Made by a program: the position numbers and the translations under genes
NCBI GenBank assembly: GCA_031835245.1
Contig: JAVKOQ010000378.1
Location: forward strand, 1-47,155
Source of the DNA: Balamuthia mandrillaris
Taxonomy: Eukaryota > Discosea > Longamoebia > Balamuthiidae
DNA length: 47,155 bases
Reading direction: 5' to 3'
The notes under the pieces: model-generated
What the model was told of the DNA's origin: nothing
Databases searched by the model: none
The model's input: only the letters and a program-made list of their open reading frames with translations
Shown here: positions 1 through 11,272 of the stretch, one piece after another
Layout of the letters: each line of letters starts with the position of its first letter
Position numbering within the stretch: position 1 is the stretch's first letter

Positions 1-999
1 TATCACAGCATCTCTTTGTTCGTTTGTTTAGATAAGTGGAAGAAGGAAGAGGAAGATGGCAGAAAGAAGGGTTACCCAGCAAACGTTATTACATCTCCTC
101 CGTACTTTTGTATCATGTCCACTAGAGCAGAGAAGTAGCCGTTGAGATGGCGAACCATCTGCTCTGAACCCTTGTCGTGCCCATAAGCCGTTAACCTTTC
201 AGTCATACTCGTAAATCCTGTTCACAACAAGTAATGTCAGGTGAAGAGAAGGGAGCGATGAAGACAAGAGAAGAGAACGATGGGGAGAACAATGATTGAC
301 GCGAAGAGATAAAGTTTCACCTGAGATGTCAATGAACAGTATAGTGGAATAAAAGTGGGAGGTTTCAAAGTCCTTGAGAGGAGTAGGATCCTCTCGAAAT
401 CGTTCCAGCACAGCATGCGGCAAAAACGTGGCAAGAATGACAAGCAACTCTTTGTTCGGTTCGTTTAGGTTGCTGTGTTTAGGGTGAGTGTTGTTGCTAC
501 TGCTTACTTCGCGAGTTCCTGTATTGAGGACTGTAACCTCGGGGTGAGGTTGGAAGGAGGGATTGACTTGAGACGCCTTGAGAGATAACCGGCGAAGCAA
601 AACACGTTTGTTGGAGGCATTCGTTTTAGGGGTGGAAGGAACCGCCTGCGTGGGAGAGGAAGGAAGAGGAGCAGCAGGGCTCCGCAAAGAGCTCTGTGCT
701 TTGGACTTATCTGTCCTCTTTTGCTTTTTCTTCTTTTGATTCTTTTCCTTGGAGCCGGTTTGTTTTTTGAGTTTTGCAGTGGCTTCAACGTTCTGTTTGA
801 TTTGCAACGAATTGAGCTCCACCGACCTTGGTCTATTCTTCTTCACCTTGACCTTGACCTTTGCGTTGCCACTCCTGGTCTCTAAATCCACCTCTGCTAT
901 GCCGAGGCTCGTTCGTCGTCGCCGTTGCTCCGTAGTCTTTGTTCTGGTTTTTGTTTCGGCTTTACCCCCGCCAGCATCCGTTCCGCCGCTCGTCTTCAT
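1..999 (-). CDS. Class III adenylyl cyclase paralogue, 5' part only
   Basis: This is the first part of a gene that runs off the left edge. Exons on the minus strand are 999-321, 217-76 and 13-1 (partial). The start is the ATG at 999-997; the frame is open further upstream but has no other ATG. Residues 1-150 are basic, Lys/Ser-rich and disordered. A cyclase homology domain follows, with FIDISGFTSMTERL and GGDVITFAGDAVI; the Asp of FIDIS and the Asp of GDAV are the two metal-binding positions of class III cyclases. The first two introns interrupt the same codons, in the same phases (1 and 2), as the divergently transcribed gene at 1707-10255, and the proteins match closely over the shared part. 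The two are therefore paralogues from an inverted duplication. By analogy it should make cAMP in the cytosol; the ATPase region lies outside the window. Family assignment is firm, substrate is inferred. Confidence 0.85.
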
Positions 1000-1706
1000 T
1001 CCCTGACCCTTTCGCTCTTTCCAACAATCCACGCCCAAGATTCGTTGAACGAAGCCTCACCCAAAACCAGGAAGGCTCTTCCTCTTCGCGAACTCTCTGT
1101 TTTACTGATACAAAAGAATTCTTTGTTTTTCTTGTCGGAGAGACACGCCATTTCCTTAAAAGATTAATTTCCAGTTCACCTCGTTGCCCTGCAAAATTAC
1201 CTTAAACAAGGACTTAATTTTGTACTGGGCAATACAACCAATTGTGATAATACAACCCATCTCATCGGGGAGATCGAATGGTCGTTGTCGTTCAACGGGA
1301 TTTGTTTCCGGGATGACCCGGCCTGCTCTTCTCGTGCTCGTTTTGTGCACCGGCGGCAATTTAACCCCCACAAGGTTGTCATGGAAATCACCATCGCATA
1401 TTGTTTAATTTGATAAGAAAAAAAAACAAATCACAGAAATAACATATACAAATAAACTCTCCTCTCTCTCTGTGTTTGCATTAAAGAAGAAAGAAAACGC
1501 GCATAAACGACGTGCACTCCCCCTCCTTTTCATAGAGAGCCTCCTTCTCCGTGGTAACGCTCGTTCTTTCTTTTTTTTTTTGGCAATTACGTTCTCCTCT
1601 ATAGTATAGCGTAGGAAAGAATCTTTTTTCTGCTTGCTCTAAAACTTGTTCATTTTTTTGTTTTTGCCACACACAAGAACACGGCGGCAGAGGTTGACAG
1701 CCGGTC
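1000..1706. promoter_or_regulatory. Divergent intergenic region between two cyclase genes
   Basis: This 707-bp gap separates the start codons of two head-to-head cyclase genes, so it should hold both promoters and both 5' UTRs. I see no TATA box and none of the TGTCGAC sites found upstream of other genes in the window. The stretch near 1440-1700 is pyrimidine-rich on the plus strand and looks like 5' leader for the rightward gene. Open frames here are short and unsupported. Confidence 0.4.
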
Positions 1707-4700
1707 ATGTACGCCTTCCAAAGCAGCATAAAAAGCAAAAAGAAGGGCGAGAAAAAACGGTCGGCGGGAGGCTCGCGCCGCGAGTCCAAAAGCAAAGAGA
1801 AAAACGTGACAGCGTCTTCTTCTTCTGATGCTTCTTCTTCCTCTTCTTCTCATCCGTTCGTTCAGCCTATTGTCGGTTTGCACACGCTTCCCCCGTATGA
1901 CAACAGCACTCCCTCCTCCATTCGTTCCCCTTCCTCTGCTTCTTCTCGCTCTCCTTGCTCCTCTCCCGGTTCCCGCTCCCCTTCCTTTTCTTCCTCCTCT
2001 CCACGCCTGCCTCTGTCTGCTTTTGCTCTTTCTGCGACCACCTCCACCAGTGAGCTCGCTCACCATGCCGAAGAAGGAGACTCTATCAACAACACAAGTT
2101 CTCAACTGCTCTCCTTGTCCTCTTACTCCTCCACCTCCGCCAGCCCTTACTCCTCCGGCCCTCCTTCTCCCCTTTCCTCCTCCTCTCGCTCCTCCTCTTG
2201 CTCCTCTCTCTCCACCGAGGAAGTCTTTATCACTCCTCCCAACGAGCACTCCGCCTCAGGGGCAACGGTGCTAACAGCTAAGCAAGCGGCCAAAGAGGAG
2301 AAGAGAAGGTTGAAGGAGGAGAGCACCAAACAAGCCGCCAAAGAGGAGAGGCGAAGGCTCAAGCAAGAAACACTACAGAGACAAAAGGAGGAGAAGAGGC
2401 AGCACAGGATGGAGGCAGACAAGCAGAAGGAGCTTCGCCGGGAGGAGAAGCGCATCCTGCAGATGCAGAAGGAACAAGCGCTGGAGTACCGCAAAGAGGA
2501 GAAGAAGCACCAAAAGGCAGAGAGGGAGCTGCTTCGACAACAACTCAAAGAGCATAAGAAAGAGAGCGGCAGCCATCACAAGACTGCGTCTATGGAAAAC
2601 ATTCTCGCTTCTTCTTATCCCGAAGGAACTCAAATGGAGCACATGAGCAAAAAATGGAAGAAAGACCAGAAGAAAGAGCTTGCTTTGCTGAAGAGCCTAC
2701 AAAAGAAGGAGAAGAAAGAGGGGCGTTGGCAGAATTCTTTGGACTCGGGCTCTGGCTCACCATTATCATCAGAGCGGAGCGGAGAAGGCGGTGGAAGCGG
2801 ACGGCCTTCCATCGGCGCAATGCCCAAGGAAGACCCCTCCAAGTCTGCTGCCACCGGATCCAACAAAGACCTCGTCACCATGCTGGCCACCTTTCTTTGC
2901 AGAGCCATCATCAATCGGTTCTTGAGGGATCCTACTCCGCTGACCAGCTTTGAGACTTCGCAATTCACCTCCACCATTTTGTTTATAGATATTTCTGGTA
3001 TCTTCTTTTTCTTTTGTTTGTCTGTTATTTCTTGTTCTTCTTCTTTTTCTTCTTCTTCTTCTCCTCCTTCTTCTTCTGCAAAAGTTACTCATGCTGTTAT
3101 TCTTCTTTTGCACTCAACGAACAGGATTCACTGCAATGACAGAGAAGCTTACGGCCTATGGACAGGACAAAGGCTCAGAACAAGTGGTAAGACACCTAAA
3201 CTCGTACTTTTCATCCTTGGTTCAGATGGTGCAACTATACGGTGGCGATGTTATTACCTTTGCTGGGTACTTATCTTTTCTCTTCTCTCTTCTCTCTTCT
3301 CTCTTCTTATCTCACTTGTCCTCGGTGTTCTCTCTTGCCTCAATTCCCTTATCTCTTCTCGGTTAAAACACAAACAACAACAACAACAAAGTGATGCTGT
3401 CATATGTATGTTTGGTGATGCCAAAGAAGAAAACAACGACTATCAACATCGCCTTCGGAGCAGCTGCCTGCACGCCACCGCCTGTGCTCTCCGCATCCAA
3501 CAGGACCTACCCAACCACACCATAGGCGACGCTGCCTCACCCTGCACATCGGACTGTCCACAGGGCACGTGCACTCCATGCACGTGGGCGGAGTGAAGGG
3601 CAGCTGGAAGTACTTGGTGGCCGGAGAGCCCTTTGTGCACCTGGGCTCTGTGGTGGAGGACAGCAAGACCGGGGAGGTCGTCATGTGCAAGATGAGCAGA
3701 CAGCTGGTCTAGGAGCTTGTGGTGGGAGAGGCAAGAGGAGAGCTGGGCAACTTTTTGGTGAAGGACTTGGTGGTTCCCGATCTTCTTCGTTTGGTAGATG
3801 AAGCGAGCAAGCCGGTTTCTTCTGGATCGACTTCTGTTTCTACCTCTTCTTTCTCATCTCTTGTTGTGGGCGACAAAAAGAACGAGAATGAGCACAAGGA
3901 AAAGATAGAAGAGACGGCGGATCATAAGAGCACAACAGAAGTTCAAGATACACAGCAAACGAACGAAGGAACCATAGATGGCGGAGCAGGAGTAGGAGAA
4001 CAAGGGCAAAACACCCATCAAGCACTCAGGCGCATTATGAAAGAGATACACTCCATCGAACCTTTCACCGACATTCCGGAATCCATGGAACAGAATATAT
4101 GGCGGTACATCAACGACGCTGTCAAGACCAAAGTGAAAGGTTGGCCTTTTAAAACCTCTTTATCTTCTCGTTTACCTCATTTTGTTGTTGTGGTGGTATG
4201 TTCGCAACATATATAACATTTTTTGAAAAAAAAAAAAAAAACAGCACATGGAGTGGAGGGTTTCGTTTGGCTGAACGAGCTGCGAACAGTGACGATACTG
4301 TTCATGAAGTTCAGTAGTTTGATGTATGACGTGAAGACCAACAGCATCAACACCGAAATGGTGCAGAATGTGCTGTGCATCATTCAGGACATTGTCTACA
4401 AGTTTGAAGGCATCTTGTGTCAAATGTTGACTGATGACAAAGGGACCATTCTGGTTAGTTCGTTCTCTCTCTCTGTCCATTGTGGTGAGTTGACTTTAAA
4501 AAAAAATCAACAGATAGCAACATTTGGAGCGGTGGCAACGCATGAGGACAACCCTATTCGAGCTGTTGAGGCCGGATTGCAGATCCACAACCGTCTCAAA
4601 ATCAATGAACGCATTGAAAACTCTATCGGCATCACGTTTGTTTTTTCCTCTGCATTCTTTTTTCTCTTCTTGTCTCTCTTGTTTCTCCTTTGGCTCTCTT

Positions 4701-5887
4701 CAGTCTAACAAACAAATATCTTCAGCACTGGAAAAGTGTTTTGTGGCATGGTAGGCAGCACCGTTCGTCGAGAATACACTCTCATCGGCGACACCGTCAA
4801 CTTGGCCGCTCGTCTCATGTGCGCAGCTGAGAAGGGCGGCAACGGTCTGCTCTGCGATGGCAATACCTTCAAGGCCTCCAAGTTTGGCTCTCGCATCCAA
4901 TTCGTGGAGCTCCCTCCAGTGAAAGTTAAAGGCAAGGACACTATGATCGCTATATTCAAGCCCAGGGCACTTCGTAAGCAGTCGGTGGTAGAGGGCATGT
5001 GGAAAGGCTCCAAGAGCGACAGCTCCTTCAGTGTCACCCGACAGCTTCTATCTTCTATGGCCACTGCGGAAATGATGCGAAGCGTTCCCTCTTCCTCTCC
5101 ATCTTCCAATTCTCTTGCTGTTCCAGTTTCCCCTCCCTCTTCGTCTGTTTCCTCCGCCTCTTCGGCGGCATCGATGATGAAGCCAACAAGTGGAGCTACA
5201 GCTGCGTACACGTATAGCCGACCTGTGGAGAACACGATGGCAACGATGCAGTCCAATCGAATGCTGGCAAAGAACGTGTCTGTGGTGAGAATGGTGGGAG
5301 GCAATATGGTCGGCAGAGATAAGGAGCAAGCTTTGCTGAAGGGAGCGCTGATGAGGTTGAACCAGAGCGGACAGGGCGGAGTGGTAGTTGTGCAAGGAGC
5401 TGCCGGCATGGGAAAGTCCATCCTTCTCAAGTAAGCCTCGTTTCTTTTCTTTTTTATTTGGTTTTACTGACAATAACCATTCTTCTTCTTCTTCATCATC
5501 GTTCTTCTTCTTGTTCTTCTTGTTCTTCTTGTTCTTCTTCTTCTTCTTCTTCTTCTTCTTCTTCTTCTTCTTCTTCTTCTTCTTCTTCTCTCTTGAAAGT
5601 TATTTGATGGACATGTGCGAGTTACATGGGACAGAATACTTTGTGGCAGCAACAGACTCTGTGGAGCGCAACACGCCGTTCTTGGTATGGAGCGGCATCT
5701 TCCATGTCATGTTGCAGTGTTACACCTACAAGGACAAGGAGCAGAGAACTCGCTTTCTGGCTGATCGTTACGAGCAGATTGAGGCTATTTTCTCTCCTGA
5801 AAAACGGATGACTCCGTTCTTCTCTTTGTTGAACCCAATGTTGAATGTTGATTTCCCTGGTTTGTTCTCTCCCCTTCCCCCACTCCC

Positions 5888-5936
<49 letters not shown>

Positions 5937-8900
5937 TCTCCCTCTCCCTCTCTCTCCTTCTCTCTTTCTCTCTCTGATTACTTTGTGCAGAGTTGGAGCA
6001 GGTGGCAATGCACAAGAAGGACAGGAAGTGGAACACCGAAGTCATTCATGAGTTACTTTGGTGGTTCATCGCCATCCAGACTCAAAACTTCAGCAAACCG
6101 CTCATCATCGTTCTGGACGACTGTCAATGGTTACTGTCTCCCTGCTTTTCATCTCTTCTCATTTCTTGTCTGCTTTCTTTCCTCTCTCTCGCTCTCGCTC
6201 TCTCTCTCTCTCTCTCTCGTGTGTACGCACACACACATGTTAATATCAAACTTTGAAAACGATAGGATGGACAGAGCGTCTCTAGCTTTCACGCTTCACT
6301 TTGCCAAGGAATTGGAAGTGGTCGATAACGTGATGTTAGTCTTAGCGCTGCGTCCTTTGACCAACGAGACCCACCTCCTGCGTTTGATCACCATAAAGAA
6401 CGCTATCCGCATCGACTTGGAGGCTCTCAACGATGATCACATATTCAAAATCATCGAACAGCGTTACAATAAGTTGCTTCGCATGGAGAGCAAACGTAAA
6501 GCGGAGGAAGCACACCTGAAGAAACGGTTCGAAGAGGAAGAGAGAAAGCAACAACAGCAACAAGGAGAACCATTGGAAGATAAAACAAAGAACAGGAATA
6601 ATAAGATCAAGAAGAGACAAAACAAAGACGAGACGAGCGGTACCAGCAGTGCAGGAACTGGTCAAGAGTTCTCTCTTTCTAGCGCTCGGGTGCGCATGGA
6701 AAAGAACGAAAGCGACGACCTGGAGGAAGAAGTTGAACAGGAAATAGATGATACCAACAATAAAGAAGAAGCGAGCAGCGATAGCAAAGCGGGTGTGAAA
6801 GAGGATGCTTTAACAATAACGAAACAACAAGCACAACCAACAATAACCACAACGGAAGCTAAAGCCAACGAAGAACAGAAAACACCCACTTCAACATCAG
6901 CCACAGTAACAACGAAAACGACAGCCACGTTTAAAGAACCTCCAGCAGCGTCAGAAAAGAAACGATCTGCTTCTCATCGACTTAGAAGGGCTCAAACGGT
7001 CCATGCTTCGATGGAAGGCAAAAACGCTTCTGCCAACTCCACTAATACTGTTCCACAAGAACAACTCAGACCGAGTCTTGGATCTTCCATTGAGCCTCGA
7101 AGAAGCAACATAGCATCCTCTTCCTCTTCTGCTATTCCTCCTCCTCCGCCACCTCCTCCTGCTCCTCTCGTTTCAAACAGTAACAACAGCAACAAAAAGA
7201 AAAAGAACAAGTCTGTTCGAAACCACAAACCGGTTTCAACTGTAGATAAAGACAAGAAGCAACAACAATCACCACCTCTCTCTTCTGTTCGAGCAGCGTC
7301 TCCGCCTCTTTCGCCATCGCTCGACATGGCCAGAAAGACTGGCATCAAAGGAGCTGTCATATTCAAGAACGAGGAAAACAGCAACAATGATGGTACGAAC
7401 AACAATCCAACGACATCACCAACAAGCAAACTCTTATCGTCGGCAACAACCGCTTCAGCTTCAAGCAAGCAGCGAACTTCACAGTTTGCTGCTGGAAGCA
7501 AAGCACACAAACAATCACTTCCAAATGTACATTCTCCTCAGGATAATCCCACTCAACTACCTTCTCCTTCACTTATCCCACGACAACAACAAGAACAACC
7601 ACAAAGGAAGAGCTCTCTTTTGCCAAGCTCAACCACTACGCGTGCTTCTTCTTCCTCCTCCCAGCACCCTGCGCCGCCACCACCTCCTTCTCCTCCTCCA
7701 CTTCCATCAGCATCTTCTTCAACAACTTCAAACGATAACAACTTCGCAAAGCTGCTGCAACTTGGAAAGCGGGCTTTGCGAAAACGCAGTACCGCAACTT
7801 CAACTGCTTCTGCCTCTTCGAGTATTGCTTCGCATTCTGCAATAGACAAAGCACAAAGAAAGAGGGAAAAACAGGAGCAAAAGATGAAAGAGAAAGAGAC
7901 AAAGCGAGAGAAGAAACTCTTGGAGCAAGAGGCCAAGAAAGAATCTCAAGCAAAGAGAAAGAGGAGCAACAGCTCCTACACCAAACGTATAAAAACCTCC
8001 AGCGGAAGCGAGAAAGACGAAAACGAAGAAGAAATTGACCACGAAGAGCGCTTAGCTCGCCGAAACCGAAGGATCTCTCCTCCTTCCTCTTTGCATCGTT
8101 CTACCTTGTCCGCTTCTCATTCCGATAACAGCAACCTGCAAGAGAAGTTCAACAGCCTGAACAAACCGCGTGAACGCTTCAAAGTGAACCTCTTCTCCTC
8201 CGGCATCATCAACAGCGAGGAGGCACGATTGGCCAGACACAATCCTATAGTGGAGGATATTATCAAAAAGTCTCAAGGCAATCCCTTCTTTGCGGAGGAA
8301 CTGACGACAGCCATGTTGGACAAGCTCCGCAAGGAGACTCGTCGTTCGAGCAAAGACCCTTCCACGAATAACAATAGAGAAGAAGCTGCTTCGTTGTCCT
8401 CACGCTCAACTTCTTCCTCCTCGAATAACAACAAAGCGACAACGTTGTCGTCATTGACTGCAAGCGGTCCTTTGAAACAAGTCAAGCTAAAGCACAAAAA
8501 GAAGCAACAGCAACAACTGCCGAAGGACGATAGCTTTATTGATAGAGCATCGTCACTCCGTTCTTCTGCTCTTCCTGTTAAACATTCCGCGGATGCGTTA
8601 CTTCGATCTGGTGAGGGAGGAGGAGCCGGCGACGACCGGCAGGCAAGAAGAAGAAGTTGGAATAATGAAGTAGCTCTTCATCCCTCTCTGCAAGAAGTGC
8701 AACAGCAGACCAAAAAGGGCAGAAGCGGAAGCAATCCTACCGTCACGTCCCGAGACCAAGAAGAAGGAGGAACAACCAAACCGAAAGTGAAGAAAGGGGC
8801 GTCGTACATCGAACCGTCGTCGCATGAAGCAGGAGAAGAAAACTTGTTATCTCCAAGAAGGAAAGAAAGGAGTCTAACGATGATGTCGAAGAAAGAAATG

Positions 8901-9469
8901 AAAACGTTGGAGAAACAGGAAAAGAAGGAACAAAAGAAGAAAGTTAAGGAGAAAAAACGAACGCTGCTCGCGTCTCAACAACAACTGCAACAACTTCAAC
9001 TCCTTCAACGCCCTTCATTGGCTTCTAATAACAGCAACAACAACAGCACCAACAAAAACATTCTTGACAGTATCAAAGGCATTGCTTCGGTTGGAGAGGA
9101 GGAGCTCGAAGAATTGCTACGACTTGAAGAAGAGAACGAAGCGTCCGACGACAAAAACCAAGACAGGGAAGATGCGGAGGAGAGGAACGAGCGACAAAAG
9201 AACCTGAAGAGCAGCTTGGACCTCCCAGAAGGCATTCAGGACTTGATGGTGGCACGCATCGACAAGCTGACGCCCTCTTTGCAGTTGATTGTGAAGATTG
9301 CTTCTGTGATTGGGCATGAGTTCGACCTGAACACTCTGTTGGAGATCTTCCCTTTGAAGGAGAGCAGAATGGCCATGCGGCACAACTTGACTTTGTTGGA
9401 GAAGCTGGATATCATTTCGAAGAAACCGTGTCCTGCTTATAGGTACGCTTATTCTTTTTTCTCTCCGAG

Positions 9470-9524
<55 letters not shown>

Positions 9525-10255
9525 GAAACATACAAGAGAAAAACTTACCAGAGTATGAAACAAACAAAAACACAGAGAGGAGGGAGGCAAAAGCGATGAC
9601 AATGAGCTCTACCAATTCGTGCACCTGATCTTCTTCGAGGTGTGTTACAACGTGATGACGTTTGCCCAGCGAACGCGCATTCACCACAAGCTGGCCGTCT
9701 ACTATGAAGAGAAGTTCAAAATGGACACCGCTCCCGTTGCCACTCTTCTGGCTCATCATTGGTGCAAGGTTCATTTTTTCTTGTCTTCTTGTTATTGTTC
9801 TTCGAATTCTTCTTCTTGTTCTTCTTCTTCTTCTTGTTCTTGTTCTTCTTGTTCTTGTGCTTCTTTTTCTTTTTCTTCTTCTTCTTCTTCTTCTTCTTCT
9901 TTGTTTTAATGTAACCTTTCTTTTTCTTCTTCTTCTTCTTCTTCTTCTCCTTCTTCTTCTTCTTCTTCTTCTTCTTCTTGTTGGTACTCTTCTCTTGTTC
10001 TTCTGAACCACTAACTTGTACATATAGGTGGCAGAGGATCTGGACACCAGTGCAGAAGTGGTGATAAAGGCAGCCAGCTATTTGAGCATTGCCGGCATGC
10101 AGGCCCTCTTCCTGCGGCAGAAGAAAGAGGCCCTCTCCTTTGTGGCCAAAGGGATCAAGCTCATGCAGGCCCATCGGCACTTCCTCACGCCTGGCTCGGA
10201 GTACGAAAACACCTACAAGGAGCTCAAGAGCTTCCTGCGGTTGGTCAACCAATAA
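1707..10255 (+). CDS. Soluble-type adenylyl cyclase fused to a P-loop ATPase, with two reading-frame lesions
   Basis: Eleven exons: 1707-2997, 3125-3266, 3392-4139, 4245-4453, 4514-4635, 4726-5430, 5600-5859, 5991-6129, 6266-9442, 9594-9768, 10028-10255, about 2400 residues. The order is: Ser-rich and Lys/Glu coiled N-terminus; cyclase domain C1 (FIDISGFTAMTEKL, FAGDAVICMF with both metal Asp); cyclase domain C2 (ILIATFGAVATHEDNP, then GDTVNLAARLM with the Asn and Arg that orient ATP in soluble cyclases); a Walker A loop GAAGMGKS and Walker B LIIVLDDC; a low-complexity insert of about 560 residues; then the ATPase continuation (GNPFFAEEL) and C-terminal helices. This is the layout of mammalian soluble adenylyl cyclase. 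Exon 3 needs a one-base change between 3522 and 3535 to stay in frame, and carries an in-frame TAG at 3710-3712. Either these are sequence errors or the gene is decaying; conservation elsewhere favours a gene that works or did until recently. Confidence 0.85.
5481..5589 (+). repeat. (TTC)n microsatellite in cyclase intron 6
   Basis: An almost uninterrupted run of TTC units, with a few TTG variants, fills most of the intron between exons 6 and 7 and ends at its 3' splice site. It is pyrimidine-only on the sense strand, so it doubles as an extreme polypyrimidine tract. Confidence 0.95.
5892..5975 (+). repeat. (TC)n microsatellite in cyclase intron 7
   Basis: TC dinucleotide run, broken by a few CCC and TTT units, upstream of the acceptor at 5990. 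The sense strand is pyrimidine. A shorter (TC)n tract sits in the next intron at about 6182-6219. Confidence 0.95.
9474..9516 (+). repeat. (GA)n microsatellite in cyclase intron 9
   Basis: About 21 GA units in the intron between exons 9 and 10. Unlike the other intronic arrays in this gene, the sense strand here is purine. Confidence 0.95.
9805..9984 (+). repeat. (TTC)n-rich array in cyclase intron 10
   Basis: Two blocks of TTC/TTG repeats fill the last intron of the cyclase gene. The sense strand is pyrimidine. Long apparent frames on both strands here (poly-Leu, poly-Ser, poly-Lys, poly-Arg) are artefacts of the repeat. Confidence 0.95.
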
Positions 10256-10747
10256 ACTCTGTAATTTTGTTTTCAAAAGAAAGACGAAAAGAAAGAAAGA
10301 AAAAAAAAAGAAAGAAGAAAATAAAAGAGAGAAAAGCGACGGCTCCATTCTTTCACATTACCACCGTAACAGTACATCCGGAATGTAATGAAACCGACAA
10401 CGAAAAGCATCCTTCAATATTTGTCTTCCTACAAAAAACGATTGCCTGTTTGACACAAGCAAGGTGAACAAGGTTCACAACTTCGGGGGCACGGACGACT
10501 GGCTCTTCTTCTCCCTCTTCTTCTTTCGGTCCCTGCTGTGGCTCGTTTATTGTAACCAACTACTAGACAAGGAATGCCATGTCGTCGTGACTTTATATCA
10601 TGCGGACAAATAATCTTAAAAATGCAAAGAATGCATGCTGATTTATTTCCTCGAAAAGTTTAACTGAAAAAAAAATGAAATCGAAAAGAAAGAAAGATTA
10701 AAAGTCTCTCTTGTATTATTTTGTTTTATTTTTTTTGTTCTCTCCAA
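10256..10747. other. Intergenic: cyclase 3' end and RCC1-TIR gene 5' region
   Basis: This 492-bp gap lies between two genes on the same strand. It starts with A-rich 3' UTR sequence (GAAAGAAA runs, AATAAA-like motifs) and ends in an AT-rich stretch with a T-rich tract just before the next start codon. No convincing exon, TATA box or RNA gene was found. The short frames on either strand have no recognisable features. Confidence 0.4.
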
Positions 10748-11233
10748 ATGCAAGGCGAGGTGTGGACGTTCGGGTGGAACGCCCATGGGCAGTTGGGTCT
10801 GGGAGATGTGTACGCAAAAAAAAATATAATACTATAATGTTTTGATTTATTGCGCTGATGTTTTGTTTTGTTGTAACAGCCCCCAGAGTTATTTTAGTAA
10901 GCCCACATGGGTTCAAGGTTTACAAGGAGTTCAGACCGCTTTCCTGAGCTGCGGGCACATGACCACTGGCGCTCTTACCGGTTTCCACTTGTTCTCTTCT
11001 TTTGCTTTTTCTTTTTCTTTTTCTTTTTGTGCTAATGCTGGCAAACAACGACACCGCTGACGATGAATAGCGGATGGGGAGGTGTGGACGTTTGGTGATG
11101 GAAGCTTTGGTCAGCTGGGACATGGCGACAGGAACAACCTGAACTTCCCCAAGCGGATAGGTAACGTCCTCTTCTTTCTTTCTTTCTTTTTTTTTTTCAT
11201 TCTTGTCTTATTCATTCTTTCTTCTTGTCGTTT

Positions 11234-11272
<39 letters not shown>

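Noticed and set aside
1650-2249. Arg/Gly-rich minus-strand frame of 199 codons
   Set aside because: Shadow of the Ser/Pro-rich first exon of the cyclase gene.
3710-3712. TAG reassigned to an amino acid in this genome
   Set aside because: TAG serves as an ordinary stop for the small secreted gene at 23634 and TAA/TGA elsewhere; one in-frame TAG beside a frameshift is better explained by error or decay.
5388-9599. A single 1403-codon cyclase exon
   Set aside because: The frame reads through several introns by chance; splice sites and the conserved ATPase sequence show five exons in this interval.
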